Part shown: positions 42,528-56,100 of the stretch, piece after piece | Numbering within the stretch: the stretch's first letter is position 1 | Layout: each line of letters starts with the position of its first letter | From: Microglena sp. YARC | Lineage: Eukaryota; Chlorophyta; Chlorophyceae; Chlamydomonadales; Chlamydomonadaceae | Direction of reading: 5' to 3' | Length of the DNA: 64,000 bases | NCBI GenBank assembly: GCA_022414725.1 | Contig: CM039462.1 | Coordinates: 53,390,714-53,454,713, forward strand | Program-made: the position numbers and the translations under genes | The notes under the pieces: model-generated | Databases searched by the model: none | Seen by the model: the letters and a program-made list of their open reading frames with translations, nothing else | What the model was told of the DNA's origin: nothing

Positions 42528-45500
42528 GTGGGGTGGGGTGGAGGGTGTCTTGGGGTGGGGTGGGTTGAGGTGGGGTGTGGGATGGTGTGTGGAGGGGTGG
42601 TTGTGGAATGGGTTGAGGTGGGTTTAAGGTGGTTTAAGGTGGGGGTGGGTGGCTGGAGTGGGGTGTGAGCGGTGGTATTGGGTGGCGTGGGGTAGGGAGG
42701 GGTGGTTTTGGGTGTTGTTGGGTAGGGAGGGGTGGTTTTGGGTGGCGTGCGGGTAGGGAGGGTGGTTTTTGGGTGTTGTTGGTGGGGTGGGGTGGTTTTG
42801 GGTGGCGTGGGGTAGGGAGGGGTGGTTTTGGTGGCGTTTGGGTGGGGGGGTGGGGTGGTTTTGGGTGGCGTGGGTAGGGAGGGGTGGTTTTGGGTGGCGT
42901 TGGGTGGGGTGGGGTGGTTTTTTGGGTGGCGTTGGGTGGGGTGGTGGTTTTGGGTGCGTTGTGGTGGGGTGGGTCGGGTGGGGTGGATTTGGGTGGCGTT
43001 AGGTGGGGTGGGTGGTTTTTGGGTGGCGTTGGGATAGGGTTGGGTGGCGTGGGGTGGAGAGGGGTGGTTTTGGGTGTTGTTGGGTGGGGTTGGGTGGTTT
43101 TGGGTGGCGTGGGCTAGGAGGGGTGGTTTTGGGTGGCGTTGGGTGGGTGGGGTGGTTTTGGGTGTTGTTGGTGTGGGGTGGGGTGGTTTTGGTGGCGTTG
43201 GTGGGGTGGGGTGGTTTTTGGGTGGGGGTGGGTTGCCTCTGATGACCAGGGCAAGGACTTAGGAAGCATGAAGCTGCACTGGGGTTGTGTTGCGGATGCC
43301 CAAAAGATGATGTTGCAGCCCCCTCCTGCTGGCTGGAGCCCTGGCCAGACTTGTCAACAGGATGCAGGTGGGAGGTGGGGAGGGGTGGGTTTGGTGGGGT
43401 GGGGTGTGGAGGGGTCTGGGGTGTGAAGGGGTGGGCGTGGAGTGGGTTGAGGTGGGTTGCGGTGGGTTGTGGAGGGTGGGTTAAGGTGTTTTAACGTGGG
43501 TTATGGTGGGGGTGAGTGGGTTATGGTGGGGGTGAGTGGGTTAAGGTGGATTAAGGTGGTTAACGTGGGTATGGTGGGGGTGAGTGGGATCAGGTGCGTG
43601 AAGGATGGTGGGTTAGGTGGGTTAAGTTGAAGGTGAAGGTGGTGGGTTAAGGTAGTGGTTAAGGTGGTGGTGGGTTAAGGTGGGTAAGGTGGGTTAAGGT
43701 GGTAAGGTGGGTTAAGGTGGGTTAAGGTGGGTGAAGGTGGGTTAAGGTGGGTGAAGGTGGGTGAAGGTAAGGTGGTGGTTAAGGTGGGTTAAGGTGGGTG
43801 AAGGTGGTGGGTTAAGGTGGGTGAAGGTGGGTTAAGGTGGGTTAAGGTGGGTTAAGGTGGTGGGTTAAGGTGGGTTAAGGTGGGTTCAAGGTGGGTGAAG
43901 GTGGTGGTTAAGGTGGGTGAAGGTGGTGGTTTAGGTGGGTTAAGTGGTGGGTTTAAGGTGGGTGAAAGGTGGTGGGTTAAGGTGGGTTAAGGTGGTGGGT
44001 TAAGGTGTGTGAAGGTGGTGGGTTAAGGTGGGTTAAGGTGGTGGGTTAAGGTGGGTGAAGGTGAGGATGGGTTAAGGTGGTGGAGTTAAGGTGGGTGAAG
44101 GTGGGTGAAGGTGGTGGGTTAAGGTGGGTGAAGGTGGGTTAAGGTGGGTGAAGGTGGTGGGTTAAGGTGGGTTAAGGTGTGTGAAGGTGGTGGGTTAAGG
44201 TGGGTTAAGGTGCGTGAAGGTGGGTTAAGGTGGGTGAAGGTGGGTTAAGGTGGGTGAAGGTGGTGGGTTAAGGTGGGTTAAGGTGGGTGAAGGTGGTGGG
44301 TTAAGGTGGGTGAAGGTGGTGGGTTAAGGTGGGTGAAGGTGGTGGGTTAAGGTGGGTTAAGGTGGTGGATTAAGGGGTGGGTTAAGGTGGGTTAAGGTGG
44401 TGGTTAAAGTGCGGTTAAAGGTGGGTTAGGTGGGTTAAGGTTGTGGGTTAAGGTGGGTTAAGGTGGGCTAAGGTGGTGGGTTAAGGTGGGTGAAGGTGGT
44501 GGGTTAAGGTGGGTGAAGGTGGTGGGTAAGGTGGGTGAAGGTGGTGGGTGAAGTTTGAAGTGGTGGGTTAAGGTGAGTTAAGGTGGGTTAAGGTGGTGCA
44601 GGGTGCTGGGGTTAAGGTGGGTTAAGGTGGGTGAAGGTGGTGGGTTAAGGTGGGTGAAGGTGGTGGGTTAAGGTGGGTTAATGTGTGTGAAGGTGGTGGG
44701 TTAAGGTGTGTGAAGGTGGTGGGTTAAGGTGGTTGGTGGGTTGTGGTGGGTTAAGGTGTTGGGTTAAGGTGTTGGGTTAAGGTGGGTTTAGGTGTGTGAA
44801 GGTGGTGGGTTAAGGTGGGTGAAGGTGGTGGGTTAAGGTGGGTTAAGGTGTGTGAAGGTGCTGGGTTAAGGTGTGTGAAGGTGGTGGGTTAAGGTGGGTG
44901 AAGGTGGTGGGTTAAGGTGGTGGGTTAAAATGGTGATTTAAGGTGGGTGAAGGTGAGTGAAGGTGGGTAAAGGTGGTGGGTTAAGGTGGGTGAAGGTGGG
45001 TGAAGGATGTGGGTTCAGGTGGTGGGTTCAGGTGGTGGGTTTAGGTGGTGGGTTCAGGTGGTGGGTTCAGGTGGTGAAATGAAACCAAACCAAACCGAAC
45101 CAAACCAACTCAAACCAAGTTGTCCAAACGTGAGGAGGCGCAGCTTGGCAGACTCCTCTCAACAAGGATTCCAATGACACTGGCGGCGATATCTGGATTG
45201 TGGTCCTGCAAATCAACCCAACCTAACCCAACCTAAACCAAACTCAGCAAACCAAACCACAGGAGGCGGAGCTTGGCAGACTCCTCTCAACAAGGCCCCC
45301 ACCGACACTGGCGGCGATATCTGGACTGTGGTACTGCAGATCCCTCTTGCAGGCCCCCTCAGGTAAATAGTGCCCCTCATGACTTTTGGACCCTCGTGGC
45401 TTCTGGCCCTGGCCCTTATGGACCCCCCTTGCATGCACTGTTTGGTTTAATGGTGGTGGCAGTGCTAGCTGGACTGTGGTAATGCAGATCCCTCTTGCAG

Positions 45501-47237
45501 GCCCCTCAGGTAAATGGTGCCCTCATGGCTTTTTGGACCTCGTGGCGTCTGCCCCCTGGGCCCTCATGGACCCCTTGTGCATGCATTGTTTGGGTGAATG
45601 GCAGTGGTTGTGCTAGCTGGACTGTGGTACTGCAGATCCCTCTTGCAGGCCCCCACAGGTACGTGGTGCCCCTCATGGCTCCTGGTGGCCCACGGTGTTG
45701 ATCTGTGCATAAATAAAAAAGCAAAAAAAATCTTAACTTCCAAGATATGTCACTATGGCACTTCTAAGGACGTGAGGTTAAGGGAACTGGCTCGTAAGTA
45801 TGCGATGGACGGGCTTACATCACACCTAGAGTCCAGTTACCATGCCTGTCGATGACCCTCTGGGTGGGCCCAGGTGACCTTGATGGGGTTCGAACCAGCA
45901 ACCTGATAAGACCCCGCACCTGCTTCCGTTCGATCCGGGATCGCTCTGCAATAGAGCCATCCCGTTCTGAATGGGGGTCCTGCAAATCCCTAACCCCAAA
46001 CCTTAACCCTGAAACCCTCCCCTCACCAGGGATAGTACCTTGGTGGTGACTACTGCTAGTTCTGGCTTACGCAGTGGTGTCCTTAACTTCACGTCCTGAG
46101 AGTAGCACATTACTCGGAGATAACAATTTCAATTTCAATAGTACACCCTCGCGGTGTCAAGTAGACTTTATCATGTAATGTAATGTAATGTAATGTAATG
46201 TAATGTGATGTGATGTGATGTAATGTAATGTAATGTCAATAGTGCCTTGGGCTTTGTCCTCACCACGGACACTCATCCCTAATCTCCAAACTCTAAACCC
46301 TGAACCTAAACCCTAAACCCTAAACCCCACACCCTAAACCCCTCCCACATTCCCTCCCAAGAGATGGCGGCTTGGGCTACGTCCTCACCACCCACTCCAA
46401 CCTATGCCCCCACCCCCCACCCACCCTTACCCCCACCCACCCCTCCCATCTCTTTGGGATGGTGTCTCGGCCTTCGTCCTCGCCACTCCAACCTATGCCC
46501 CCACACCCACCCACCCTTACCCCCACCCTACTCCCACCTTGACCCCACCCCACCCACCCCTCCCACCTCTTCGGGATGGTGTCTCATCCTTCGTCCTCGC
46601 TACTCCAACCTATGCCTCCCACCCACCCACCCTTACTCCACCCTACTCCCACTTTGACCCCACCCCCACCCACCCCTCCCATCTCTTAGGGATGGTGGCT
46701 CGGCCTTCGTACTCGCCACTCCAACCTATGCCTCCCCCCCCCCCACCCTTACCCCCCCTACTCCCACCTTGACCCCCCCCACCCACCCCTCCCACCTCTT
46801 AGGGACGACTTGGGCTTCGTCCTCACCACCCCACTCCTACTATGCCCCCACCCTACCCCACCCTACCCCTACCCTTACCCCACCCACCTTGTAGGGACGG
46901 CGGCTTGGGCTTCGTCCTCACCACCCACTCCTACTATGCCCCCCACCCTACCCCCCCCCCACCCCCCCCACCCTACCCCCACCCACCTTTTAGGGACGGC
47001 GGCTTGGGCTTCGTCCTCACCACCCACTCCTACTATGCCCCACCCTATCCCACCCCACCCTACCCCCACCCTTACCCCACCCACCTTTTAGGGATGGCGG
47101 CTTGGGCTTTGTCCTCACCACCCACTCCTACTATGCCCGTACCCTACCCCACCCTACCCTACCCTTACCCCACCCACCTTTTAAGGATGGCGGCTTTGGG
47201 CTTCTTCCTCACCAACCCACTCCAACCATTGCCCCCG

Positions 47238-47270
<33 letters not shown>

Positions 47271-48590
47271 ACCATCCACCCCACCCTTACCCCACCCTTA
47301 CCCCACCCTTACCTCACCCCCACCCCACCCCTTTCACCTCCTAGGGACGGCGGCTTGGGCTTTGTCCTCACTACTGACACAAACCGGTGGATTAAGGATC
47401 GAAAAACCGGAAAAGACTTCTTCCTCCCAACCTCTGGCTTGGCCCCCCAAGACGCCAGCCAGCCCTCCAGAGCAGCACGCAAGGTGGAGGGGGGAGGAGG
47501 GAGCAAGGGCGGTGACGAGGGCAGGTCGGATAATGATAAGGTGCGCACTTGTTTTGAATTGTAACATTGATGCGATTATAAAGTAATATACACTCTAGTA
47601 TCCACTTATATAAAGTAGTACAAAGTAGTATAAACTCCAGTAAAGTAGTATAAAGTAGTATAAATTCCAGTAAAGTAGTATAAAGTAGTATAAAGTAGTA
47701 TAAACTCCAGTAAAGTAGTGTAAAGTTGTAAAAAGTAGTATAAACTCCAGTAAAGTAGTATAAAGTAGTAAAAACTCCAGTATCCACTTATATAAAAATA
47801 CTTTATCTACTTGCTAATGTCCCCAGAGACGCGAGGAGGAGAAGAGAGCAAAGGATGTAGTATAAACTAATATTAACTCTAGTTTAAACTGATATAAACA
47901 GTAGGATACACTAATGTTAACTCTAGTTTAAACTAATATAAACTCTAGCATCCACTTATATCAACTCTAGTATATCTACTTGCTAATGTCCCCAGAAACG
48001 CGAGGAGGAGAAGAGAGCAAAGGATGTAGTATAAACTAATATTAACTCTAATTTGAACTGATATAAACACTAGGATACACTAATATTAACTCTAGTTTAA
48101 ACTAATATAAACTCTAGCATCCACTTATATCAACTCTAGTATATCTACTTGCTAATGTCCCCAGAAACGCGAGGAGGAGAAGAGAGCAAAGGATGTGGAG
48201 ATTGGTAACCGTGGGAAAGAGTTGCTCCCCTTCATCATGGCGTTCAAGCCAACTCAGCACCCACCAGAGGCCCTTATGGTGGATGCAGAGCCTGAAAGGT
48301 GAGTGTGTGTGGAGGGGGGGGGAGGGGGGGGGCTGGGTTGTGCTGGGTTTGGTTGAGATAAAGTTGTTGCCTCTGTGATGGCGTCCAAGCCAACTCAGCA
48401 CCCACCGGAGGCCCTGTTGGTGGATGCAGAGCCTGAAAGGTGTGTGTGTGGGTGTGTGGGTGGGGTAGGGTAGGGGGGGCTGCTTTGTGCTGGGTTGGGT
48501 TGAGATAAAGTTGTTGCCCTTTTGTAATGGCGTTTAAACCATCTCAGCACCCAACAGAGGCCCTTATGGTGGATGCAGAGCCTGAAAGGT

Positions 48591-48621
<31 letters not shown>

Positions 48622-48744
48622 GGGTAGGGGGGCTGGGTTGTGCTGGTTGGGTTGAGATAAAGTTGTTGCCCTCTGTGATGGCGTCCAAGCCAACTCAGCA
48701 CCCACCGGAGGCCCCTGTTGGTGGATGCAGAGCCTGAAAGGTGT

Positions 48745-48775
<31 letters not shown>

Positions 48776-49049
48776 GGGGGGGGGTAGGGGGGGCTGGGTT
48801 GGGTTGAGATAGAGTTGTTGCCCTTTTGTAATGGCGTTTAAACCATCTCAGCACCCAACAGAGGCCCTTATGGTGGATGCAGAGCCTGAAAGGTGTGTGG
48901 GTGGGTGGGTGGGTGGGTGGGGGGGGTAGGGGGGGCTGGGTTGTGCTGGGTTGGGTTGAGATAAAGTTGTTGCCCTCTGTGATGGCGTCCAAGCCAACTC
49001 AGCACCCACCGGAGGCCCTGTTGGTGAATGCAGAGCCTGAAAGGTGTGT

Positions 49050-49080
<31 letters not shown>

Positions 49081-52000
49081 GGGGGGGTAGGGGGGGCTGG
49101 GTTGTGCTGGGTTGGGTTGAGATAGAGTTGTTGCCCTTTTGTAATGGCGTTTAAACCATCTCAGCACCCAACAGAGGCCCTTATGGTGGATGCAGAGCCT
49201 GAAAAGTAAGATATGTGACAGAATGGGTTTGTGGGGTGGTGGGTGGTTGAGAGTAGCGCGGGTGGTGGTAGGTTGGGCTGGGCTGTGTTGGGCTGTGTTG
49301 GGTTGATATGGGTTTGCAGCCCTCTGTGATGGTGTTCAAGCCAACTCAGCACCCACCGGAGGCCCTGTTGGTTGTTGCAGAGCCTGGAAGGTGATAAATG
49401 TGACAAACACATGGGGTGGGGTGGTGGGTGGTTGAGATAGAGTTGCCGCCCTCTGTGATGGTGTTCAAGCCAACTCAGCACCCACCGGAGGCCCTGTTGG
49501 TTGTTGCAGAGCCTGGAAGGTGATAAATGTGACAAACACATGGGGTGGGGTGGTGGGTGGTTTGAGATAGAGTTGCCGCCTCTGTGATGGTGTTCAAGCC
49601 AACTCAGCACCCACCGGAGGCCCTGTTGGTTGTTGCAGAGCCTGGAAGGTGATAAATGTGACAAACACATGGGGTGGGGTGGTGGGTGGTTGAGATAGAG
49701 TTGCCGCCCTCTGTGATGGTGTTCAAGCCAACTCAGCACCCACCGGAGGCCCTGTTGGTTGTTGCAGAGCCTGGAAGGTGATAAATGTGACAAACACATG
49801 GGGTGGGGTGGTGGGTGGTTGAGATAGAGTTGCCGCCCTCTGTGATGGTGTTCAAGCCAACTCAGCACCCACCGGAGGCCCTGTTGGTTGTTGCAGAGCC
49901 TGGAAGGTGATAAATGTGACAAACGCATGGGGTGGGGTGGTGGGTGGTTGAGATAGAGTTGCCGCCCTCTGTGATGGTGTTCAAGCCAACTCAGCACCCA
50001 CCGGAGGCCCTGTTGGTTGTTGCAGAGCCTGGAAGGTGAGGAATGTGACAAAACATGGGGTGGGCTGGTGTGTGGTTGAGATAGAGTTGCCGCCCTCTGT
50101 GATGGCGTTCAAGACAACAAAGCACCCACCGGAGGCCCTGTTGATGGATGCAGAGCCTGGAAGGTGAGGAATGTGACAAAACATGGGGTGGGCTGGTGTG
50201 TGGTTGAGATAGAGTTGCCGCCCTTTGTGATGGCGTCCAAGACAACAAAGCACCCACCAGAGGCCCTGTTGGTGGATGCAGAGCCTGGAAGGTGTGAGAT
50301 GTGACAGTTTGGGGTTTGTTTGGTTTGGCTTGGTTTGGTGGCTGAGGGTAAGGTGTGCTGCGCTGTGTTGGGCTGTGTTGGGTTGATATGGATTTGCTCC
50401 CCTTTGTGATCGCGTCCAAGCCAACCCAGCACCCACCAGAGGCCCTGTTGGTGGATGCAGAGCCTGGAAGGTGTGAGATGTGACAGTTTGGGGTTTGTTT
50501 GGTTTGGCTTGGGTTGGTGGCTGAGGGTAAGGTGTGCTGCGCTGTGTTGGGCTGTGTTGGGTTGATATGGATTTGCTCCCCTTTGTGATTGCGTCCAAGC
50601 CAACTCAGCACCCACCGGAGGCCCTGTTGGTTGTTGCAGAGCTTGGAAGGTGATAAATGTGACAAACACATGGGTTGGGGTGGTGGGTGGTTGAGATAGA
50701 GTTGCCGCCCTCTGTGATGGTGTTCAAGCCAACTCAGCACCCACCGGAGGCCCTGTTGGTTGTTGCAGAGCCTGGAAGGTGATAAATGTGACGAACGCAT
50801 GGGGTGGGGTGGTGGGTGGTTGAGATAGAGTTGCCGCCCTCTGTGATGGTATTCAAGCCAACTCAGCACCCACCGGAGGCCCTGTTGGTTGTTGCAGAGC
50901 CTGGAAGGTGATAAATGTGACAAACACATGGGGTGGGGTGGTGGGTGGTTGAGATAGAGTTGCCGCCCTCTGTGATGGTGTTCAAGCCAACTCAGCACCC
51001 ACCGGAGGCCCTGTTGGTTGTTGCAGAGCCTGGAAGGTGATAAATGTGACAAACGCATGGGGTGGGGTGGTGGGTGGTTGAGATAGAGTTGCCGCCCTCT
51101 GTGATGGTGTTCAAGCCAACTCAGCACCCACCGGAGGCCCTGTTGGTTGTTGCAGAGCCTGGAAGGTGAGGAATGCGACAAAACATGGGGTGGGCTGGTG
51201 TGTGGTTGAGATAGAGTTGCCGCCCTCTGTGATGGCGTTCAAGACAACAAAGCACCCACCGGAGGCCCTGTTGATGGATGCAGAGCCTGGAAGGTGAGGA
51301 ATGTGACAAAACATGGGGTGGGCTGGTGTGTGGTTGAGATAGAGTTGCCGCCCTTTGTGATGGCGTCCAAGACAACAAAGCACCCACCGGAGGCCCTGTT
51401 GGTGGATGCAGAGCCTGGAAGGTGTGAGATGTGACAGTTTGGGGTTTGTTTGGTTTGGCTTGGTTTGGTGGCTGAGGGTAAGGTGTGCTGCGCTGTGTTG
51501 GGCTGTGTTGGGTTGATATGGATTTGCTCCCCTTTGTGATTGCGTCCAAGCCAACCCAGCACCCACCAGAGGCCCTGTTGGTGGATGCAGAGCCTGGAAG
51601 GTGTGAGATGTGACAGTTTGGGGTTTGTTTGGTTTGGCTTGGGTTGGTGGCTGAGGGTAAGGTGTGCTGCGCTGTGTTGGGCTGTGTTGGGTTGATATGG
51701 ATTTGCTCCCCTTTGTGATTGCGTCCAAGCCAACCCAGCACCCACCGGAGGCCCTGTTGGTGGATGCAGAGCCTGGAAGGTGTGAGATGTGACAGTTTGG
51801 GGTTTGTTTGGTTTGGCATGGAGTGGCGGGTTGGTGGGTGAGGGTAAGTTGTGCAGCGCTGTGTTGGGCTGTGTTGGGTTGATATGGATTTGCTGCCCTT
51901 TGTGATGGCGTCCAAGCCACCTCAGCATCCACCGGAGGCCCTGTTGGTGGATGCAGAGCCTGGAAGGTGTGAGATGTGACAGGTTGGGGTTTGTTTCGTT

Positions 52001-53116
52001 TGGCATGGGGTGGAGGGTTGGTGGGTGGGGGTGGCGTGGGGTGGTGGGTGGTGGGTGGTAGGGTTGGGTGGTGATGGTAGGTGGTTGTGGGTGATGGTGG
52101 GTGGTGGTGGGTGGTGTGGGGTGTCGGATGGTGGTGGGTGGGCAATGGAGTGGGGTGGTGATGGTGGTTGGTTGGTGGGGTGGGATGGTGTTGGTGGTTG
52201 GTTGGTGGGGTGGGGTGGGGTGGTGGGTGCGTGGTAGGGTTGGGTGGTTATGGTGGGTGGTTGTGGGTGATGGTGGGGTGATGGTGATGGTGGGTGGTGG
52301 TGGGTGGGGTGGGGTGTGGGTTGGGGTGGTGGTGGGTGGGCGATGGGGTGGGGTGGTGATGGTGGGTGGTTGGTGGGCGGGATGGTGGTGGTGGTTGGGC
52401 GATGGGTGGGGTTGGGTGGGGTGGTAGTGGGTGGTGGGGTGGTGATGGTGGGTGGTGGTGGTAAGTGGGGTGTTGGCTTGAACATCATAATGAAGAGCCG
52501 ATACTCTTAACCATACCACCAGCACCACAACCTACCCCTCCCCTCTAATCCCACCCTGCCACACTGACCAACACCAACAACCAAACCCACAAATTCGACC
52601 CCCTTGGTCCCAAGTTCACTGTTCCGCGCCTGGCGCCAAAGTCCAGAAAAGAGCCAGGCTGTGATTCCTCCCCCCCCCACCCCCCCCCCACACACACACC
52701 ACACTCACCCCCACCCCCACCCCTTGTTCCCAAGTTAACTGTTCTGCATGATGGAGACCCTACCAGGGCCTGCCGCTGGATGGTGCACGCCACTGTCAAG
52801 ATAGAGCCAGGCTGTGAGCACTCGCTCATGCACGACAACCACTACGACCCCCCACCCCCACCACCACACCACCACCACCACACACACCACACACACACAC
52901 CCTCTCTAACTACTGCCCACCACCACCACCACGCAGTTTACTGTTCTGCATGATGGAGACCCTACCAGGGCCTGCCGCTGGATGGTGCACGCCATTGTCA
53001 AGATAGATCCAGGCTGTGAGCACTCGCTCATGCACGACCACCACCACCACCCCACAACCCACCATACACACACCAACTTACCATCCACATAACCACCTCC
53101 CCCCCCTCACCACCAC

Positions 53117-53148
<32 letters not shown>

Positions 53149-56100
53149 CTAGCAACACAAACCAACCCCCCCCCCCCCCCCCCCCCCCCCCAGCACACAC
53201 ACACACTCTCACACACACACACCCTCCCTAACAACTATCCCCCCCCCCCCCCCCCCCCCTCCCTACCCCCCAACCGCAGTTTACTGTTCCGCATGATGGA
53301 GACCCCTACGAGTGCCTGCCGCTGGATGGTGGGCGCCATTGTCCAGAAGGAGCCTGGCAGTGAGCGTTCTCTCATGCACCGCTATGACCACCACCACCAC
53401 CCCACAACCCACCATACACACACCACCCTACCATCCACAAAACCAACTCCCCCCCCCCCCCCCGCCACCCACACACACACACACACACACACCTAGGCAA
53501 CCACAAACCAACTCCCCCCCCAACACACACACACCCTCCCTAACAACTATCCCCCCCCCCCCCCCCCCCCCCCCCTCACCCCCCGTGGTCTACTGTTCCG
53601 TATGATTGAGACCCCTACGAGTGCCTGCCGCTGGATGGTGGATGCAATTGCCCAGAAGGAGCCAGGCTGTGTGCCCCCCCCCCCCCCCCCCCCGCCTCCC
53701 CCCGCCTCCCCCCCCCCCTCCCTCCAACTCACACCATCACCACACACACGCGCCCACAACACACTCACACACACTCACACCCCTTGAGTATACTGTTCCG
53801 CATGATGGAGACCCCTACCAGTGCCTGCCCCTGGATGGTGGGCGCCATCGTCCAGAAAGAGCCAGGATGTGACCCCCCACCCACCCACCCACTCACCCAC
53901 CCATCCACACACATACGCTCATACACACACACACACACACCCTAGCAACCACAAACCAACTCCCCCCCCCCAACACACACACAAACTCTCTCACACACAC
54001 ACACACCCTCCCTAACAACTATCCCCCCCCCCCCCCCCCCCCTCCCTACCCCCAACCGCAGTTTACTGTTCCGCATGATGGAGACCCCTACGAGTGCCTG
54101 CCGCTGGATGGTGGACGCCATTGCCGAGAAGGAGCCAGGCTGTGAGCGCTCTCTCATGCACCGCTATGATGGTGCTGCTGAGTTGCTGAGCCAGGCGGTG
54201 GCACATGAGGCAGCAGACGAGCACTGGGCCCTGGTGGCCCTGGTGGTGTGGTTGCGGTGAGTGCTGGTGGTGCTGGTAATGTGTACACTGTAAGTGAGAT
54301 GGTGGTGGTGGTGGTGGTGGTGGTGGTGGTGTGCTTCGAATGATGGTGCTGCTGAGTTGTTGAGCCAGGCGGTGGCACACGAGGCAGCAGACGAGCACTG
54401 GGCCCTGGTGGCCCTGGTGGTGTGGTTGCGGTGAGTGGTGGTGGTGCTGGTAATTTGGGCAATGTAAGTGAGATGGTGGTGGTGGTGGTGCTGCTGGTGT
54501 GCTTCATATGATGGTGCTGCTGAGTTGTTGAGCCAGGCGGTGGCACATGAGGCAGCAGACGAGCACTGGGCCCTAGTTGCCCTGGTGGTGTGGTTGCGGT
54601 GAGTGGTGGTGGTGCTGGTAATTTGGGCAATGTAAGTGAGATGGTGGTGGTGCTGCTGGTGGTGGTGTGCTTCATATGATGGTGCTGCTGAGTTGTTGAG
54701 CCAGGCGGTGGCACACGAGGCAGCTGACGAGCACTGGGCCCTGGTGGCCCTGGTGGTGTGGTTGCGGTGAGTGCTGGTGGTGCTGGTAATGTGAAGACTG
54801 TAAGTGATGTGGTGGTGGTGGTGGTGGTGGTGGTGTGGTTGGTGTAATGGTGCTGCTGAGTTGCTGAGCCAGGGGGTGGCACATGAGGCAGCAGACGAGC
54901 ACTTGGCCCTGGTGGCCCTGGTGGTGTGGTTGCGGTGAGTGCTGGTTGTGCTGGTAATGTGAAGACTGTAAGTGATGTGGTGGTGGTGGTGGTGGTGTGG
55001 TTGGTGTAATGGTGCTGCTGAGTTGCTGAGCCAGGGGGTGGCACATGAGGCAGCAGACAAGCACTGGGCCCTGGTGGCCCTGGTGGTGTGGTTGCGGTGA
55101 GTGCTGGTGGTGCTGGTAATGTGAAGACTGTAAGTGATGTGGTGGTGGTGGTGGTGGTGGTGGTGGTGTGGTTGGTGTAATGGTGCTGCTGAGTTCCTGA
55201 GCCAGGCGGTGGCACACGAGGCAGCAGACGAGCACTGGGCCCTAGTTGCCCTGGTGGTGTGGTTGCGGTGAGTGGTGGTGGTGCTGGTAATGTATACACT
55301 GTAAGTGATGTGGTGGTGGTGGTGGTGCTGGTGGTGTGGTTGGTGTAATGGTGCTGCTGAGTTGTTGAGCCAGGCGGTGGCACACGAGGCAGCAGATGAG
55401 CACTGGGCCCTGGTGGCCCTGGTGGTGTGGTTGCGGTGAGTGCTGGTGGTGCTGGTAATGTGAAGACTGTAAGTGATGTGGTGGTGGTGGTGCTGGTGGT
55501 GTGGTTGGTGTAATGGTCCTGCTGAGTGTCTGAGCCAGGCGGTGGCACACGAGGCAGCAGACAAGCACTTGGCCCTGGTGGCCCTGGTGGTGTGGTTGCG
55601 GTGAGTAAGCTGATAGTGCTGGTAATTTGGGCACTATAAGTGAGATGGTGGTGGTGGTGGTGGTGGTGGTGGTGGTGGTGGTGGTGGTGTGCTTCGAATG
55701 ATGGTGCTTCTGAGTTGTTGAGCCAGGCGGTGGCACATGAGGCAGCAGATGAGCACTGGGCCCTGGTGGCCCTGGTGGTGTTGTTGCGGTGAGTAAGCTG
55801 GTGGTGCTGGTGGTGCTGGTAATGTTAAGACTGTAAGTGAGGTTGTTGCGGTGGTAGTGGTGATGGTGGTTTGGTTACAGTGAGCCCTGGTGTTGTGGTA
55901 ATTTGGGCACTGTACGTGAGGTGGCAGTAGTCGTGATGATGGTGCTGCTAGTGCTGGTGGTAGTGGTGCTGGTGCTGGTGGTGTGGTTACGGTATGTGCT
56001 GGTGTTGCTGGTAACTTGGGTAGTGTACGTGAGGTGGCAGTAGTGGTGATAGTGGTGCTGCTGGTGCTGGTGGTAGTGGTAGTGGTGGTGCTGGTGCTGG

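Noticed and set aside
45848..45990. Functional tRNA gene on the minus strand
   Set aside because: Good B-box, yet no clean anticodon stem; flanks match SINE-associated sequence.
46291..46340. Chromosome end
   Set aside because: The telomere-like tract is short, degenerate and surrounded by GWD gene sequence on both sides.
49161..52528. Minus-strand ORFs of 300-430 codons with LPGSASTNRASGGC repeats
   Set aside because: Antisense to the FKPTQH echo array; repetition follows the DNA unit, not a protein domain.
54154..55564. Two overlapping minus-strand ORFs of about 465 codons
   Set aside because: Antisense shadows of the VALVVWLR echo array; the plus strand holds the recognised GWD sequence.
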